In this document: positions 24,518 through 33,658 of the stretch, one piece after another
Layout of the letters: the number at the start of each line of letters is the position of its first letter
Numbering within the stretch: the stretch's first letter is position 1
Translations under genes and position numbers: made by a program
The notes under the pieces: model-generated
Database searches by the model: none
What the model was told of the DNA's origin: nothing
Seen by the model: the letters and a program-made list of their open reading frames with translations, nothing else
Source of the DNA: Nostoc mirabile CHAB5784
GTDB lineage: Bacteria; Cyanobacteriota; Cyanobacteriia; Cyanobacteriales; Nostocaceae
Length of the DNA: 41,787 nucleotides
Reading direction: 5' to 3'
Assembly: GCF_020829645.1 (NCBI RefSeq)
Contig: NZ_JAIVFS010000071.1
Coordinates: 1-41,787, forward strand

Positions 24518-25207
24518 ATGCTTCATAAAATTCCCTTTGTTGCAATTAGCGTTCTGCTTGTAGCTCAAATGTCGTTACCCGTATTTGCCAACAATCTTAC
24601 CGCTACAGTTGTAAGCGTCGGTGACGGTGACACCATACGGGTGAGAACTGGTAACAAAACTGTGACTGTTCGCCTTGCTTGCATTGATGCACCAGAGATG
24701 AAGCAAAGTCCTTGGGGATAGCAATCATCAGCAAGACTCAAACAATTGCTGCCAGTGGGACAAGGAATCACCCTACGTGCTGTTGAAACTGATAAATACA
24801 AGCGCTTGGTTGCAGAGGTGTTTGTCGAGAATCGCAGTGTCAATCTCAATATGGTGCAAGAGGGACAGGCTGTAGTGTATCGTCAGTATATCAAAGGCTG
24901 TCCAGAGTCTAAAGATAGTTTGTTGCAGGGTGAAAACACCGCCAAACAACAGCGTTTAGCATTTTGGAGTCAGGCTAATCCTGTGATGCCTTGGGACTTC
25001 CGCCACAAAGCTGCTCAACGGGCAACTTCAGTGCCAACTCAAGGACAGCAACAGAATAACTGCGATCCTGCTTACCCAGATTTTTGCATTCCAAAGAATT
25101 CACCCGATTTGAATTGCCGAGATATTACCCAAAGAAGGTTTAGAGTATTGCCACCTGACCCTCATGGTTTCGACAGAGATGGAGATGGCATTGGGTGTGA
25201 ACGGTAG
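24518..25207 (+). pseudogene. Thermonuclease-family secreted nuclease, interrupted by TAG
   Basis: The signal peptide (IPFVAISVLLVAQMSLPVFA) is followed by the staphylococcal-nuclease domain: VVSVGDGDTIRVR, LACIDAPEMKQSPWG. TAG (24719-24721) follows, and the same frame continues QSSARLKQLLPVGQGITLRA through EVFVENRSVNLNMVQEGQAV. It ends in a Cys-rich excalibur-type tail with DRDGDGIGCER. A single C-to-T change of a Gln CAG codon gives the stop. The 229-codon whole is otherwise in phase. Confidence 0.9.
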
Positions 25208-25393
25208 AAAGCTTTAGTAAAGTATTTGGTGATTTAATCTATTTTCTCCCCTGCCCCGTGCTTTTTCACGAGAAAATTTATGAGGTGCGATGCTTCGCTG
25301 TTGGTATCTTCCTCAACCGAATTGCTTCCTGCCTCAAGTCATACCAGGGCAATTAGTAATACAATCAGGGGCGTGAGTTCCAGGTTTTTGAGT

Positions 25394-26347
25394 ATGACCG
25401 ATGCCAACCCCCAAACCGAATATGATTTGCCCTGGAAGCAGATACTACAACTGTATTTTGAAGACTTCATGCTGTTTTTCTTTCCTCAAGCATATCGGGA
25501 AATAGATTGGACACGACAGCCTGAGTTCTTGGACAAAGAATTAGAGCAGGTGGTGCGTGATGCCGAACTAGGGAAAAGACTAGCAGATAAGCTGGTAAAA
25601 ATATACCGCATTGGTGGGGAGGAAAGTTGGATACTGATACATTTAGAAATCCAATCCCAGTCAGAGTCAGATTTTAGCGAAAGGATGTTTACCTACAACT
25701 ACCGCATCTACGATAGATATAAGCGCTCTGTTGCATCCTTGGCGATTCTAGGTGATGAGCAGGTAAACTGGCGACCGTCACGGTTTGGCTATGAATTGTT
25801 TGGCACTAAAGTTGAGTTTCAGTTTCCAATTGTCAAATTGTTAGACTATCAACAACGTCAGTCTGAACTAAAAGCCAGCCGTAACCCATTGGCGACTGTG
25901 GTGATGGCACATTTAGCAGCAGTACAAACTCGTAGCGACAGGTTACAACGCAAGCAGCAGAAACTAAATTTAGTGCGTAAATTATACCAGCAGGGTTTTG
26001 AGCGTGAGGATGTTCTAAACTTGTTGGCTTTTGTAGACTGGGTATTGACACTCCCTCAAGATTTAGAACGAGAGTTTCTTTTTGAAGTAGAGGAATTGGA
26101 GGCAGAGCAACGTATGCAGTATGTCACTTCTTTTGAACGCAGTGGTATCCGGTTAGGACTACTAGAAGGGATTGAATTAGGTTTAAAACTGAGATTTGGG
26201 ACTGTTGGATTAAGCCTGTTATCAGAGATTTTAACAATTGAGGATGTGGAGCAATTAAGAGCAATTCTTTCAGGGCTGGAAACGGTGAGTAATATAGATG
26301 AATTGCGTCAAATTTACCAGTCGCCCACAACCGATACCCAGCAATGA
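25394..26347 (+). CDS. Rpn/DUF4351-type recombination-promoting nuclease (putative transposase)
   Basis: Start at ATG 25394 (MTDANPQTEYDLPWKQILQLYFEDFM); the frame extends upstream to 25280 through low-complexity sequence. 317 residues. The N-terminal domain has DKLVKIYRIGGEESWILIHLEIQSQ, matching the PD-(D/E)xK core (conserved Glu-x-Gln) of Rpn-like proteins, then FSERMFTYNYRIYDRY. The C-terminus has VEQLRAILSGLETVSNIDEL, a cyanobacterial DUF4351-like helix. Often annotated as transposase; Rpn proteins cut DNA and promote recombination or defence. Confidence 0.8.
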   Translation: MTDANPQTEYDLPWKQILQLYFEDFMLFFFPQAYREIDWTRQPEFLDKELEQVVRDAELGKRLADKLVKIYRIGGEESWILIHLEIQSQSESDFSERMFTYNYRIYDRYKRSVASLAILGDEQVNWRPSRFGYELFGTKVEFQFPIVKLLDYQQRQSELKASRNPLATVVMAHLAAVQTRSDRLQRKQQKLNLVRKLYQQGFEREDVLNLLAFVDWVLTLPQDLEREFLFEVEELEAEQRMQYVTSFERSGIRLGLLEGIELGLKLRFGTVGLSLLSEILTIEDVEQLRAILSGLETVSNIDELRQIYQSPTTDTQQ

Positions 26348-26416
26348 GATTGAGCATCGCCCAATTTACCGCTCTTTGACTCCATAAGCCCAAGACGAAT
26401 TTAACTAAAACAAACT

Positions 26417-27676
26417 ATGCCCAAGACTTGGAACATAAAGATAGATAACTATTTTCAAGCCAACCCCAATTGCATTATCGCCACCGCCCATGTAGATAGC
26501 TTCCCTATAGACCTCCCTTTAGAACCCAACATCCGGGAACCAAACCGCAAAAGTGCGACCTACAGACAAATCTTCGACTCACTGACGACCGAACCTGCAA
26601 AATTCTTCTCTCGTCACAGTGGAATCGTTCTGTCAGCCAATAAAGCTAAACCTGTCAAGAACAAAACTGAACTGGAGCTAGAAGTCTTAGAAGCTAACGA
26701 GGGGGGTAGCGATGGCATTATCAACGGAGCGCATACAGTTTTAGCATTTGAGCAAGCGAAAAATTACAAATATGACCTAACCCAGGCTAGGGTAAAAGTT
26801 ACGATTCACATTGGATTGACTGAAGAATCAGCCAAAGATATAGCCCTGGCTTCAAATACTACAACGCCAGTAGATTCTCGCTCCAAAGTCAACGCCAGGG
26901 GTGATTACAAATTCATCAAACAGTATTTAGCCCAGTTAGAACACAAAGAAGATAGAAAATTTAGAATAGCCTATTACCAAAACCAAAGCGGCGCTCCTAG
27001 AAATGCCCAGTGCAATGTCACCCATTTGCTGAAGTTGCTTTACTGCCTCGATAGAAATAAATACAATCCCGACGGCAATAAACGAACCAAGCACCCAGCA
27101 GGGATGAGTATTCCATCTAACATTACAGACACGGAAAGGGAACGGCTAACCGCTTTACTGCCTCTGCTATCTTTTGCCTTGTGGATAGAGCAAAGACTCT
27201 ATGAAATAATCCAAGACTATATCAGCAACCCCAGAAGAAAGGGTGTCAACGATTTAGCATCAATTGATATACGTAAAACTACGTTGTTACCTGACAGCAA
27301 GTATTCATTTGGGTTTGGTGCGCCAACTGACCTAGCACTACCAATAATTGCATCGTATCGGGTATTCTTGGATCAAGACTATAAGTGGATTCTGCCATTT
27401 GACGAATTCGCCGAAGATTTTCTACAACACTTGTGGACTAACTATTTCCGTAAATATTTAGTATCGGAGAAAACAGCAGGGAATACAGTCGGCACAAAAA
27501 TCAGCCGCAATCAAGACATTTGGGAAAGTTTGTATATCTCAGCGCAAAGTTATCTCAATTCTTCTTTGGTGAAAATGGTTAACTCCAGTAAGGAAGAAGA
27601 ACCGAAGGTGACACAAGGTGCAAACAATCTTGGCAAAGGGAAAAGGGGTCAACTCAACGCAACCACTGGAAATTAA
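26417..27676 (+). CDS. AIPR-family (abortive infection phage resistance) protein
   Basis: 419 residues. SRHSGIVLSANKAKPV (about 64-80), DGIINGAHTVLAFEQAK (about 98-114), and ALASNTTTPVDSRSKVNARGDYKFIKQY (about 142-170) follow the AIPR plan (a 'NsGi.i.a' strand, 'IvNG.qT', then 'a.N.q..v....'). Family members occur in abortive-infection loci and next to restriction systems; the biochemical activity is not established. Its start is 70 bases after the Rpn-like gene, so they may form a two-gene defence-type unit. Complete. Confidence 0.75.
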   Translation: MPKTWNIKIDNYFQANPNCIIATAHVDSFPIDLPLEPNIREPNRKSATYRQIFDSLTTEPAKFFSRHSGIVLSANKAKPVKNKTELELEVLEANEGGSDGIINGAHTVLAFEQAKNYKYDLTQARVKVTIHIGLTEESAKDIALASNTTTPVDSRSKVNARGDYKFIKQYLAQLEHKEDRKFRIAYYQNQSGAPRNAQCNVTHLLKLLYCLDRNKYNPDGNKRTKHPAGMSIPSNITDTERERLTALLPLLSFALWIEQRLYEIIQDYISNPRRKGVNDLASIDIRKTTLLPDSKYSFGFGAPTDLALPIIASYRVFLDQDYKWILPFDEFAEDFLQHLWTNYFRKYLVSEKTAGNTVGTKISRNQDIWESLYISAQSYLNSSLVKMVNSSKEEEPKVTQGANNLGKGKRGQLNATTGN

Positions 27677-27930
27677 CTGTATCTCTGACAACTCCATCTC
27701 TTCCACAAGTTCCCCAAACTCACTTTTGCTCTGAAAGCTTGACAGGTGGTAAGTGAACACCCAGGTTACGGGCGTAAACTTTGGTGAACTGGACATTCCG
27801 CTGTGGGCGATCGCTCTTAGCGTAGGGCAGGGCATCGTTACACTACCAACCATAATACGCAGGGATGTAAACAGGCCAAGTGGCAACTAGAAAACTGTAA
27901 TGTACAGATGTACTTTCTACAGTAGACTTC

Positions 27931-28407
27931 TCAAATATGCCGCACCAGTATAATAAATAGTTCCTTATCGTCTAGTGCTTGAAATGACTGTACCTGTTGG
28001 AATCCGGCTTTTTTCCATGCTTTGAGCGCACGTTCATTAAATGCTGCCACTGTAATGCGAAAGAGGGTGGGATAAAACTTTGAACGTGCAAAATTGAGGA
28101 CATCTGCAATATACATCTGTCCCCTTCCCTGACCCGTAAGGTCGGGGCGCACTCCCAAACCAATGTCGAGTGAGTCTTTTGTATAATCACCTCCTGGGAC
28201 TTGAGCCTCCTTACCAAAGCAGCAAAAACCAACCAGTTTCCCATTGTCAAGAATGCTATAGTAAGCGTTTTCAGGGTCTACAAACGACCCAATTAGTGTT
28301 TCATCAGATGTAGTGTTATACATTTGGTAAGGTGGCTGATAATGCCAGCAAGTAAGTTTTTCTGCCTCAGCCGCATTCATCGGTTCAAAGCAAAAGTGCA
28401 TTGACAT
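27931..28407 (-). CDS. GNAT family N-acetyltransferase
   Basis: 158 residues. The acetyl-CoA motif A is LDIGLGVRPDLTGQGRGQMYIADVL (TGQGRG pyrophosphate loop, about 91-96), motif B LFRITVAAFNERALKAWKKAGFQQV. The N-terminal AAEAEKLTCWHYQPPYQMYN resembles RimJ/RimL- or YkkB-like members that act on small substrates. Substrate unknown. Intact; apparently alone. Confidence 0.9.
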   Translation of the reverse strand: MSMHFCFEPMNAAEAEKLTCWHYQPPYQMYNTTSDETLIGSFVDPENAYYSILDNGKLVGFCCFGKEAQVPGGDYTKDSLDIGLGVRPDLTGQGRGQMYIADVLNFARSKFYPTLFRITVAAFNERALKAWKKAGFQQVQSFQALDDKELFIILVRHI

Positions 28408-28634
28408 ACTCCCAACCGCTCACCCTGTACCTTCTGCTAAAAGTATACTTCTTCTCGTTATTGACCAACAGCCTCTCGCCATCAGGAAAAGTCACAATCT
28501 GCTGTCAAACGTCGTTGAATTGCCCAGGTGCGATCGCTCTCCTCTAACAATGACAGCAGCCGCATCGCCTGTATGTGAGTCTTGCATATAAAGTTATGTT
28601 AAAGTGTGTGCGAGTCTGAAGTGCGTTTTCCTAA

Positions 28635-28838
28635 ATGCGAATGCTGTTAATAGCCAATACTGTTTTTGAAATAGGAATTGGTTGCGTATTTCTCTTGTTT
28701 CCAACTTTGCTTACCCTGGATAGCCAACTGTCTATTTCTTTACTGCGGGTAATTGGATGCGGTGCTTTGTTTTTGGGGACTTTGAGTTTTTTAATGCTGG
28801 ATTTGACTGATAAAAAATGTCACCTCAGTAAGAGGTAG
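28635..28838 (+). CDS. Small two-helix membrane protein, unknown
   Basis: 67 residues with two hydrophobic segments (MLLIANTVFEIGIGCVFLLFP and LLRVIGCGALFLGTLSFLML) and a basic C-terminus. The pattern resembles one half of small DoxX/DUF-type membrane proteins, so it may be a truncated piece. Function unknown. Confidence 0.5.
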   Translation: MRMLLIANTVFEIGIGCVFLLFPTLLTLDSQLSISLLRVIGCGALFLGTLSFLMLDLTDKKCHLSKR

Positions 28839-28904
28839 AATCGTTAGTATCTTAGCAGTCTGCTCCTCTTCATTCCATCTCCCCGAAACACCTATTGAGC
28901 CAAA

Positions 28905-29543
28905 ATGACTATTACCTGCAAACTTCTTTTACAAAATCATGCTCAAGATTGGCAAGAAGCAACTGTGCATCCCTTCCTAGAACAGTGTCAATTAGGTATA
29001 ATTCTACCCCAGCAATTCAATACATGGTTGATGCAAGATTATCTGTTTGTTGTGGAATTTACGCGGATGGTAGGGCGAGTATTAGCCAGCGCACCTCCAG
29101 AACATTTTGATGTGATACTTGGAGGACTGGCAGCTCTTAAAGACGAACTCAATTGGTTTCAAGAAAAAGCTACCCAACGACAACTGAATCTTAATATAAA
29201 AAAACAACCAACCTGTAGAGAATACTGTGAATATATGCAAAGTCTTGCAGACAAGCCTTATCCTGTACAAGCAACTGCATTTTGGGCTATTGAATTAGCC
29301 TATAATCAAGGTTGGCAACTACCAGGTAAGATGCCTGCACCTTACAATGAATTTGCACAAAGATGGGGAAATATTGATTTTACAAAATATGTAAAACTTT
29401 TGTCACAGCAAGCTGATGAGGTTTTAGAAACGGCAGAGGAAGATATTCAAAAACAAGCTGAAGAATCTTTTTTAGTGGTGGCAAAATTTGAACATAATTT
29501 CTGGCAGATGGCTTTTCACACAGGACAGCATGAATCAAAATAG
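28905..29543 (+). CDS. TenA/THI-4/PQQC-like (haem-oxygenase fold) protein
   Basis: 212 residues, all helical: WQEATVHPFLEQCQLGIILPQQFNTWLMQDYLFVVEFTRMVG, then a central helix FQEKATQRQLNLNI and FWAIELAYNQGW, and VAKFEHNFWQMAF at the end. The W/F...HPFL...G.L....F..WL.QDY pattern is typical of TenA-type proteins. These include thiamin-salvage hydrolases (thiaminase II); the active-site Cys could not be aligned with certainty, so activity is not claimed. Complete. Confidence 0.8.
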   Translation: MTITCKLLLQNHAQDWQEATVHPFLEQCQLGIILPQQFNTWLMQDYLFVVEFTRMVGRVLASAPPEHFDVILGGLAALKDELNWFQEKATQRQLNLNIKKQPTCREYCEYMQSLADKPYPVQATAFWAIELAYNQGWQLPGKMPAPYNEFAQRWGNIDFTKYVKLLSQQADEVLETAEEDIQKQAEESFLVVAKFEHNFWQMAFHTGQHESK

Positions 29544-29578
29544 TTGTTTACACTGTCTATGCAAGTTTTAGATTAATG

Positions 29579-30247
29579 TTATGGAAGATAATCTGGGCAA
29601 TTCTCGCTATCCCACCCATTTGGGTGTATCCCGCAGACTAGCACGTTGTCCCCATAGTCAACTCCATGATAGTTAGTGCAACCGATGCAAGCTATTGGTC
29701 GGCTAACTTGGTCATCAAAATCAAAATCATCATCCTCCGATTCATCTGCTCGAACTAAGGATGCATTACAGTTGGAGCAGGTTTGAATATCTCGCCCCAA
29801 GTCTTTAACTAGACAAGTGAGCGATTGCCACGAAGTCATGACCTCATCACTGTTGCTAATATGACTAGTGAGTGACGAAAAATATGGGTAACTGCATTGG
29901 CATACGACCACCTCACCATCAGTATGCGTCGCGTAGTGAGCTTCTAGATATTCTTGAGCAATTTTCCAGTTCTGTTGCTTAGAAATACTTTGTGGCTCGC
30001 CTTCATAGTTTACCTCCCACAGTTTATCATCGTGGAAAATTCTAAGAGAAAATGATGTATAGTCATGAGCTAGATTTTCTAGTTCACAATGACTTTTGGC
30101 ATTTTTGTAATCAAAACTGCGATGCTCAACAATTAACTTATGCTCACGGGGATAGGTCTGGATTACCAGATACTCTCCTTCATAAAAGGGATTATATTTG
30201 CTAGCGATTCTTTCGTTGAGAAATAAGAAATCCCGTTCAGTATCCAT
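29579..30247 (-). CDS. Cysteine-rich protein, unknown
   Basis: 222 residues. The N-terminal half is alpha/beta, without a recognised domain. The C-terminus has TCSNCNASLV (about 156), an acidic stretch, and CIGCTNYHGVDYGDNVLVCG...CPDYLP (about 187-222), resembling metal-binding knuckles. Convergent with the TenA-like gene, 36 bases between stops. No function assigned. Confidence 0.65.
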   Translation of the reverse strand: MDTERDFLFLNERIASKYNPFYEGEYLVIQTYPREHKLIVEHRSFDYKNAKSHCELENLAHDYTSFSLRIFHDDKLWEVNYEGEPQSISKQQNWKIAQEYLEAHYATHTDGEVVVCQCSYPYFSSLTSHISNSDEVMTSWQSLTCLVKDLGRDIQTCSNCNASLVRADESEDDDFDFDDQVSRPIACIGCTNYHGVDYGDNVLVCGIHPNGWDSENCPDYLP

Positions 30248-30492
30248 ACTTAAAACCTCTAATTGCTTTCTTGAATTAGTGCTATCGTTTTTGAAGATTG
30301 CTCCCGATCATTTAATACCCTTTTTGCCTGGCAAAGCACAACAAATACAATACCAATTCAAACTGTTGAATTTACTACGAATGCAGACGGACAACTACCA
30401 GTTACTAATAAGATTACTAACAACTCAATGCCGACTTGAGTTGTTTGTTTAACTAATGAACTAAGGCGATTTTTAATATCAAAAATTTTCAT

Positions 30493-30795
30493 TCATCCTC
30501 CTAACCCAGGAAAAACCTTACTCCAAACACTTTGAGTTTTCGGGTCTGATTCTTCTTGTATACCGCTTCTAAGACCTTGCTGTTGGGCTTGGGTTTCCTG
30601 CATATTGAAATTGTGAATAGTTTGTGCAAGCTCAGGATTTTCCTCGATTAACTGAGCTTCAAGCTCCAACTCTTGCTGCAACAGTTGAGCATTTCTCCGT
30701 GCGAACATTCGTTGCTGATGTCGTCGCCGGATTTCGGATTCAGTAAGTTGTAAGTGTTCTTCAAAATTCAAATCATCGTATTCGCCGTTATACAT
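30493..30795 (-). CDS. Coiled-coil protein, unknown (last gene of the ATPase cluster)
   Basis: 100 residues, highly charged and Gln/Glu-rich (RRRHQQRMFARRNAQLLQQE, LELEAQLIEENPELAQTIHN), ending VWSKVFPGLGG. The same VFPG/GLGG-type ending is loosely echoed by LPGLFG in the 146-residue protein of the cluster. Probably cytoplasmic and co-transcribed with the genes upstream (66 bases from the HNH gene). Confidence 0.6.
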   Translation of the reverse strand: MYNGEYDDLNFEEHLQLTESEIRRRHQQRMFARRNAQLLQQELELEAQLIEENPELAQTIHNFNMQETQAQQQGLRSGIQEESDPKTQSVWSKVFPGLGG

Positions 30796-30860
30796 GACAA
30801 TTCTTCTCTAATTAACTTAAAACTTGATTTTCAGAAAAATTAACAACACTGCTTAACTAA

Positions 30861-31310
30861 TTAAACACGTTTGATTCCTCCGTAGAGTAATTGATACCCT
30901 AATCGTAATCTGATAATAAATTCGTCAGTGTTACGATTGCCCCAAACAGGATTACTAGGATTCTTAATCCAGTTAGTCGGACTATGACAAATCTCATCAT
31001 GACAACGGTAGCACGTAGGAAATGTTGATACCCCAATAACGTCATTCCCATAGTAAGCGTGATGGATCTCTTTACTTTTGTTAGTCAGACAGACTACACA
31101 ATAATTGTGAGTTTTTCGGTGAGCGATCGCTACTTGCTTTCTGTACTCTTTGGGATTACCATATCGAGTATTCCAGTTTAATTGTCCGGGTAGCCGAGAT
31201 TTTCCAGCAGTAGGGTAACGCCTTTTTCGTTTAACTCTTGCCCCGTTAATTCGTGCCACTTCTGTTTGATTTCCTGAAAATGCGGTCTTCTTCCTAATTG
31301 TGTTGCCCAT
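30861..31310 (-). CDS. HNH-like zinc-binding protein
   Basis: 149 residues from ATG 31310; a GTG at about 31259 is an alternative start that lessens the overlap with the ATPase gene. The basic N-terminus (RVKRKRRYP) is followed by HNYCVVCLTNKSKEIHHAYYGND and FPTCYRCHDEICHS. The pattern is two CxxC pairs around an HH, as in HNH/endonuclease VII-like folds. It is probably a nuclease or DNA-binding protein acting with the ATPase. It overlaps the ATPase C-terminal frame by up to 133 bases. Confidence 0.7.
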   Translation of the reverse strand: MGNTIRKKTAFSGNQTEVARINGARVKRKRRYPTAGKSRLPGQLNWNTRYGNPKEYRKQVAIAHRKTHNYCVVCLTNKSKEIHHAYYGNDVIGVSTFPTCYRCHDEICHSPTNWIKNPSNPVWGNRNTDEFIIRLRLGYQLLYGGIKRV

Positions 31311-32330
31311 TTTCTAATTTCTTCATACCAGTCAATCTGCTGCTGTGAGGATTGCTGATTATTTTTAGAACTACCAACAGTGTCATCATTCGGTTTGGAA
31401 TCTTGTTTTTGTTCCAGACCCTTGATATCAAATTCTGGGATTAGGGCAACAAAGGGATTAGACCGAGTAGGAATTAGTAGGGCATATCTGAGTCCAGCTT
31501 TATCCAACATTTCACAAGCCTGTCGCAAGATTTCGAGAATCTCTTTTTTGACATTTACAAAGTCCTGGGGATGGTCAAGAATATAACTCGATGTCTGCCC
31601 CATCGCAATAAAGCAAACATTTTTCAAGGACGGGCGACTAAATCCGGTTTCCCCAGACAGTGGGGACTGCCCCATAAACACCCCATGTCCTTTAAGTCCG
31701 GCGGTGAATTTAATAATATAGTTCCAAAAACCCTGCAAGTATAAAGGCAGTGTCAGCATCAACCATTCCTGGAAGTCCCTTGCCGCCACCAAATACAGAG
31801 TCCACCTCGTCTTGGGCAAATAATAATTCCGGGACACCCTGGCATTCACCACCAACAACGGATACTCTTGCCTTTTGCTTGTCAATTTGGTCTGTAGCAA
31901 AGGTAATCCAATTTCTTAAAGCTTTCATGCCATCAAACTTGCGGCTAAATTTGCACAACCACCTAGTGACATCATCCTTTGGGTCGCTGCCAATCACAAT
32001 TGCCGGGCTTTGAGATTTTGCAGCAATTTTATTGATAATCAACCCTGCAAGAGTGGATTTGCCCGATTGTGTGCCACCAGACAGGTAAAAATGGTGGTTA
32101 CTGCGAAGGGTCATATCTTGATGTGATGCTGCATCACACAGTTCATCTAACCAAGCACCATCAATTCTGATGTAGTCAGGATAATTTGCTGCGATCGCTT
32201 GCAGAATTTTCATCGCACCCGGATTAATCACCGACTGCACTGACTCTTCATCAATGTCAGCAATATCGGGATTGGGAATACCAGCCGGTGGAGGTGATTG
32301 TTGTGCTGGTGGTTCTCTTAGTGTGACCAA
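31178..32330 (-). pseudogene. P-loop transfer/partition-type ATPase, frameshifted in a T5 run
   Basis: TTG start at 32330 just after the upstream gene. The first frame has a Pro-rich linker, then HHFYLSGGTQSGKSTLAGLI (Walker A, about 87-94) and ELLFAQDEVDSVFGGGKGLP (Walker B-like). It stops at LELYY. Removing one T from the GGGTTTTTGG run (plus strand A5 at 31726-31730) joins it in phase to FWNYIIKFTAGLKGHGVFM, SPLSGETGFSRPSLKN and the 3' frame ending at 31178. The product would be about 384 residues, with a VirD4/FtsK/HerA-like ATPase core and a separate C-terminal helical domain (WYEEIRKWATQLGRRPHFQE). This is either a true frameshift, programmed slippage or a sequencing error. Confidence 0.75.
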
Positions 32331-32339
32331 ACCTTGTAA

Positions 32340-32720
32340 CTAATATTCAGCAATCCACCGGGGGCGCTCTTGCATTGGTAGCCGATTCACATAATCAGCG
32401 ACTCGGCGTTTAGCTGCGATCGCAGTGGTGACATAATCATAAACAGCCTCACCTTGTAAATGCTGCTTAAGTGATTTCAGGTCAGCTTCTTGTAAAGAGC
32501 GGTATACTTTCTGTTTGCCTTCACTGATTTGGGCAGATACTCCAAATAAACCAGCACTCACCGTTCCAGCACCAAGCAGCATCCCGGTTGTTATTCGGTC
32601 AGTGTTTAAGAAAAAAGGAGCAGATAGACACATTACTGCACTCGCTCCTAAAGAACATAAGATAGTTCGCTCTGCATGAATCACCCCACTGGCAGTTAGT
32701 CGTTCTAGTTCAAATGGCAT
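32340..32720 (-). CDS. Membrane protein, unknown (ATPase cluster)
   Basis: 126 residues: two hydrophobic helices (TILCSLGASAVMCLSAPFFL and ITTGMLLGAGTVSAGLFGVS), then a charged C-terminal helical part (KVYRSLQEADLKSLKQHLQ). Its stop is nine bases before the ATPase start, so they are translationally linked; it may be the ATPase's membrane partner. Confidence 0.65.
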   Translation of the reverse strand: MPFELERLTASGVIHAERTILCSLGASAVMCLSAPFFLNTDRITTGMLLGAGTVSAGLFGVSAQISEGKQKVYRSLQEADLKSLKQHLQGEAVYDYVTTAIAAKRRVADYVNRLPMQERPRWIAEY

Positions 32721-32724
32721 AAAA

Positions 32725-33006
32725 TTATCTCACCCCCAAAGCAACACCAGCTGCAACTAAAGTCAAGAAGACAAACAGGAATATCACTCCAGGCATTAAT
32801 CCAATGGTGAAAGTTTTGCGGTTAAATCCAAAACCTTTGACGACTAAGCCAGCAAAGTTAAATAACCCAACTGCCAAGCCGCAAATACAAATCATGCTGA
32901 TGATCCACAGCACAAACTGACTGACTGGGCTAGCAACTGAGAGAAACCCCATCAACATTGACAGCCCGACTCCACAAACTGCATATCCAACAAAAGATAG
33001 CTTCAT
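32725..33006 (-). CDS. Three-helix membrane protein, unknown (ATPase cluster)
   Basis: 93 residues, almost entirely membrane-embedded: VGYAVCGVGLSMLMGFLSV, VLWIISMICICGLAVGLFNF and GVIFLFVFLTLVAAGVALG. Four bases from the next gene. Size and plan resemble VirB2/VirB3-like or holin-like proteins, but no homology is claimed. Confidence 0.65.
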   Translation of the reverse strand: MKLSFVGYAVCGVGLSMLMGFLSVASPVSQFVLWIISMICICGLAVGLFNFAGLVVKGFGFNRKTFTIGLMPGVIFLFVFLTLVAAGVALGVR

Positions 33007-33020
33007 GCGATTAACTCAAA

Positions 33021-33215
33021 TTAAGGAAGATTTGGTTTTTGACCTGGTTTAATAAGGCAAGCACGGGCAACGATAAACTGTTCTGAATTTTTTAGTTCGT
33101 GACAGAGCAAGTCATACAATCCATAACAGTAATCGTGGATATCTGTGACTTGGTTAGTTTTAGTATTAAAGCCAGGGATAACGTAATTAATCACTAAATA
33201 AAATTCGTGGGTCAT
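33021..33215 (-). CDS. Small protein, unknown (ATPase cluster)
   Basis: 64 residues from ATG 33215 (MTHEFYLVINYVIPGFNTKT); a start at 33221 is also possible and would overlap the previous stop. Hydrophobic-polar alternation suggests a small alpha/beta fold. No family recognised. Confidence 0.55.
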   Translation of the reverse strand: MTHEFYLVINYVIPGFNTKTNQVTDIHDYCYGLYDLLCHELKNSEQFIVARACLIKPGQKPNLP

Positions 33216-33217
33216 AT

Positions 33218-33658
33218 TCAAAACCTAAAGCTGTCCCCCACTTCATCAAACGCCTTCTCGTATCCCCCTAATTGGCGCTGCTGTTCAATAGAACCGAAGG
33301 CATGACGAATTACTGCTTCCCCATGTAACGCTCTGGTTCGCTGCAAATCTTCCTCAACCTTCATGGCTTCTTGGGAATATGCCAGTTGGTTTTTATACAT
33401 CTCTGCCAAGGATTGCAATGAAGAGAGCTTGTGTCGGGAAAACTTCGTATGTAGCCACTTCTGCGCCTTTAAAGTACCAGCTACCTCTGCTTCATCCAGA
33501 ACTTGCTGTGCTGTAGTGTAAGCAGGTAACGTGTAGCGTTCGCGGATTGATGAAGGGAGATTTCCTTCAATAGCGGTTGCATTACCAACTCTTAAATCCG
33601 TTGAAACTACACCATTATTTTTGCTACCGAATAAGCCAGGAAGCCATTTACCTAACAT
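33218..33658 (-). CDS. Helical protein, unknown (ATPase cluster)
   Basis: 146 residues beginning MLGKWLPGLFG, possibly a membrane-surface helix. A long charged helical region follows (QQVLDEAEVAGTLKAQKWLH ... KNQLAYSQEAMKVEEDLQRT). The start overlaps the upstream gene's end by 11 bases, indicating coupling. No family recognised. Confidence 0.65.
   Translation of the reverse strand: MLGKWLPGLFGSKNNGVVSTDLRVGNATAIEGNLPSSIRERYTLPAYTTAQQVLDEAEVAGTLKAQKWLHTKFSRHKLSSLQSLAEMYKNQLAYSQEAMKVEEDLQRTRALHGEAVIRHAFGSIEQQRQLGGYEKAFDEVGDSFRF

Noticed and set aside
13486..25207. An amber-suppression system (TAG read-through using the tRNA array)
   Set aside because: No tRNA in the array has a CUA anticodon, the other lesions in the window are frameshifts and truncations, and three TAG stops are too few to depart from decay.
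27539..27886. Minus-strand 115-codon frame downstream of the AIPR gene
   Set aside because: Half of it is antisense to the AIPR gene, the rest is unremarkable, and no start site supports it.
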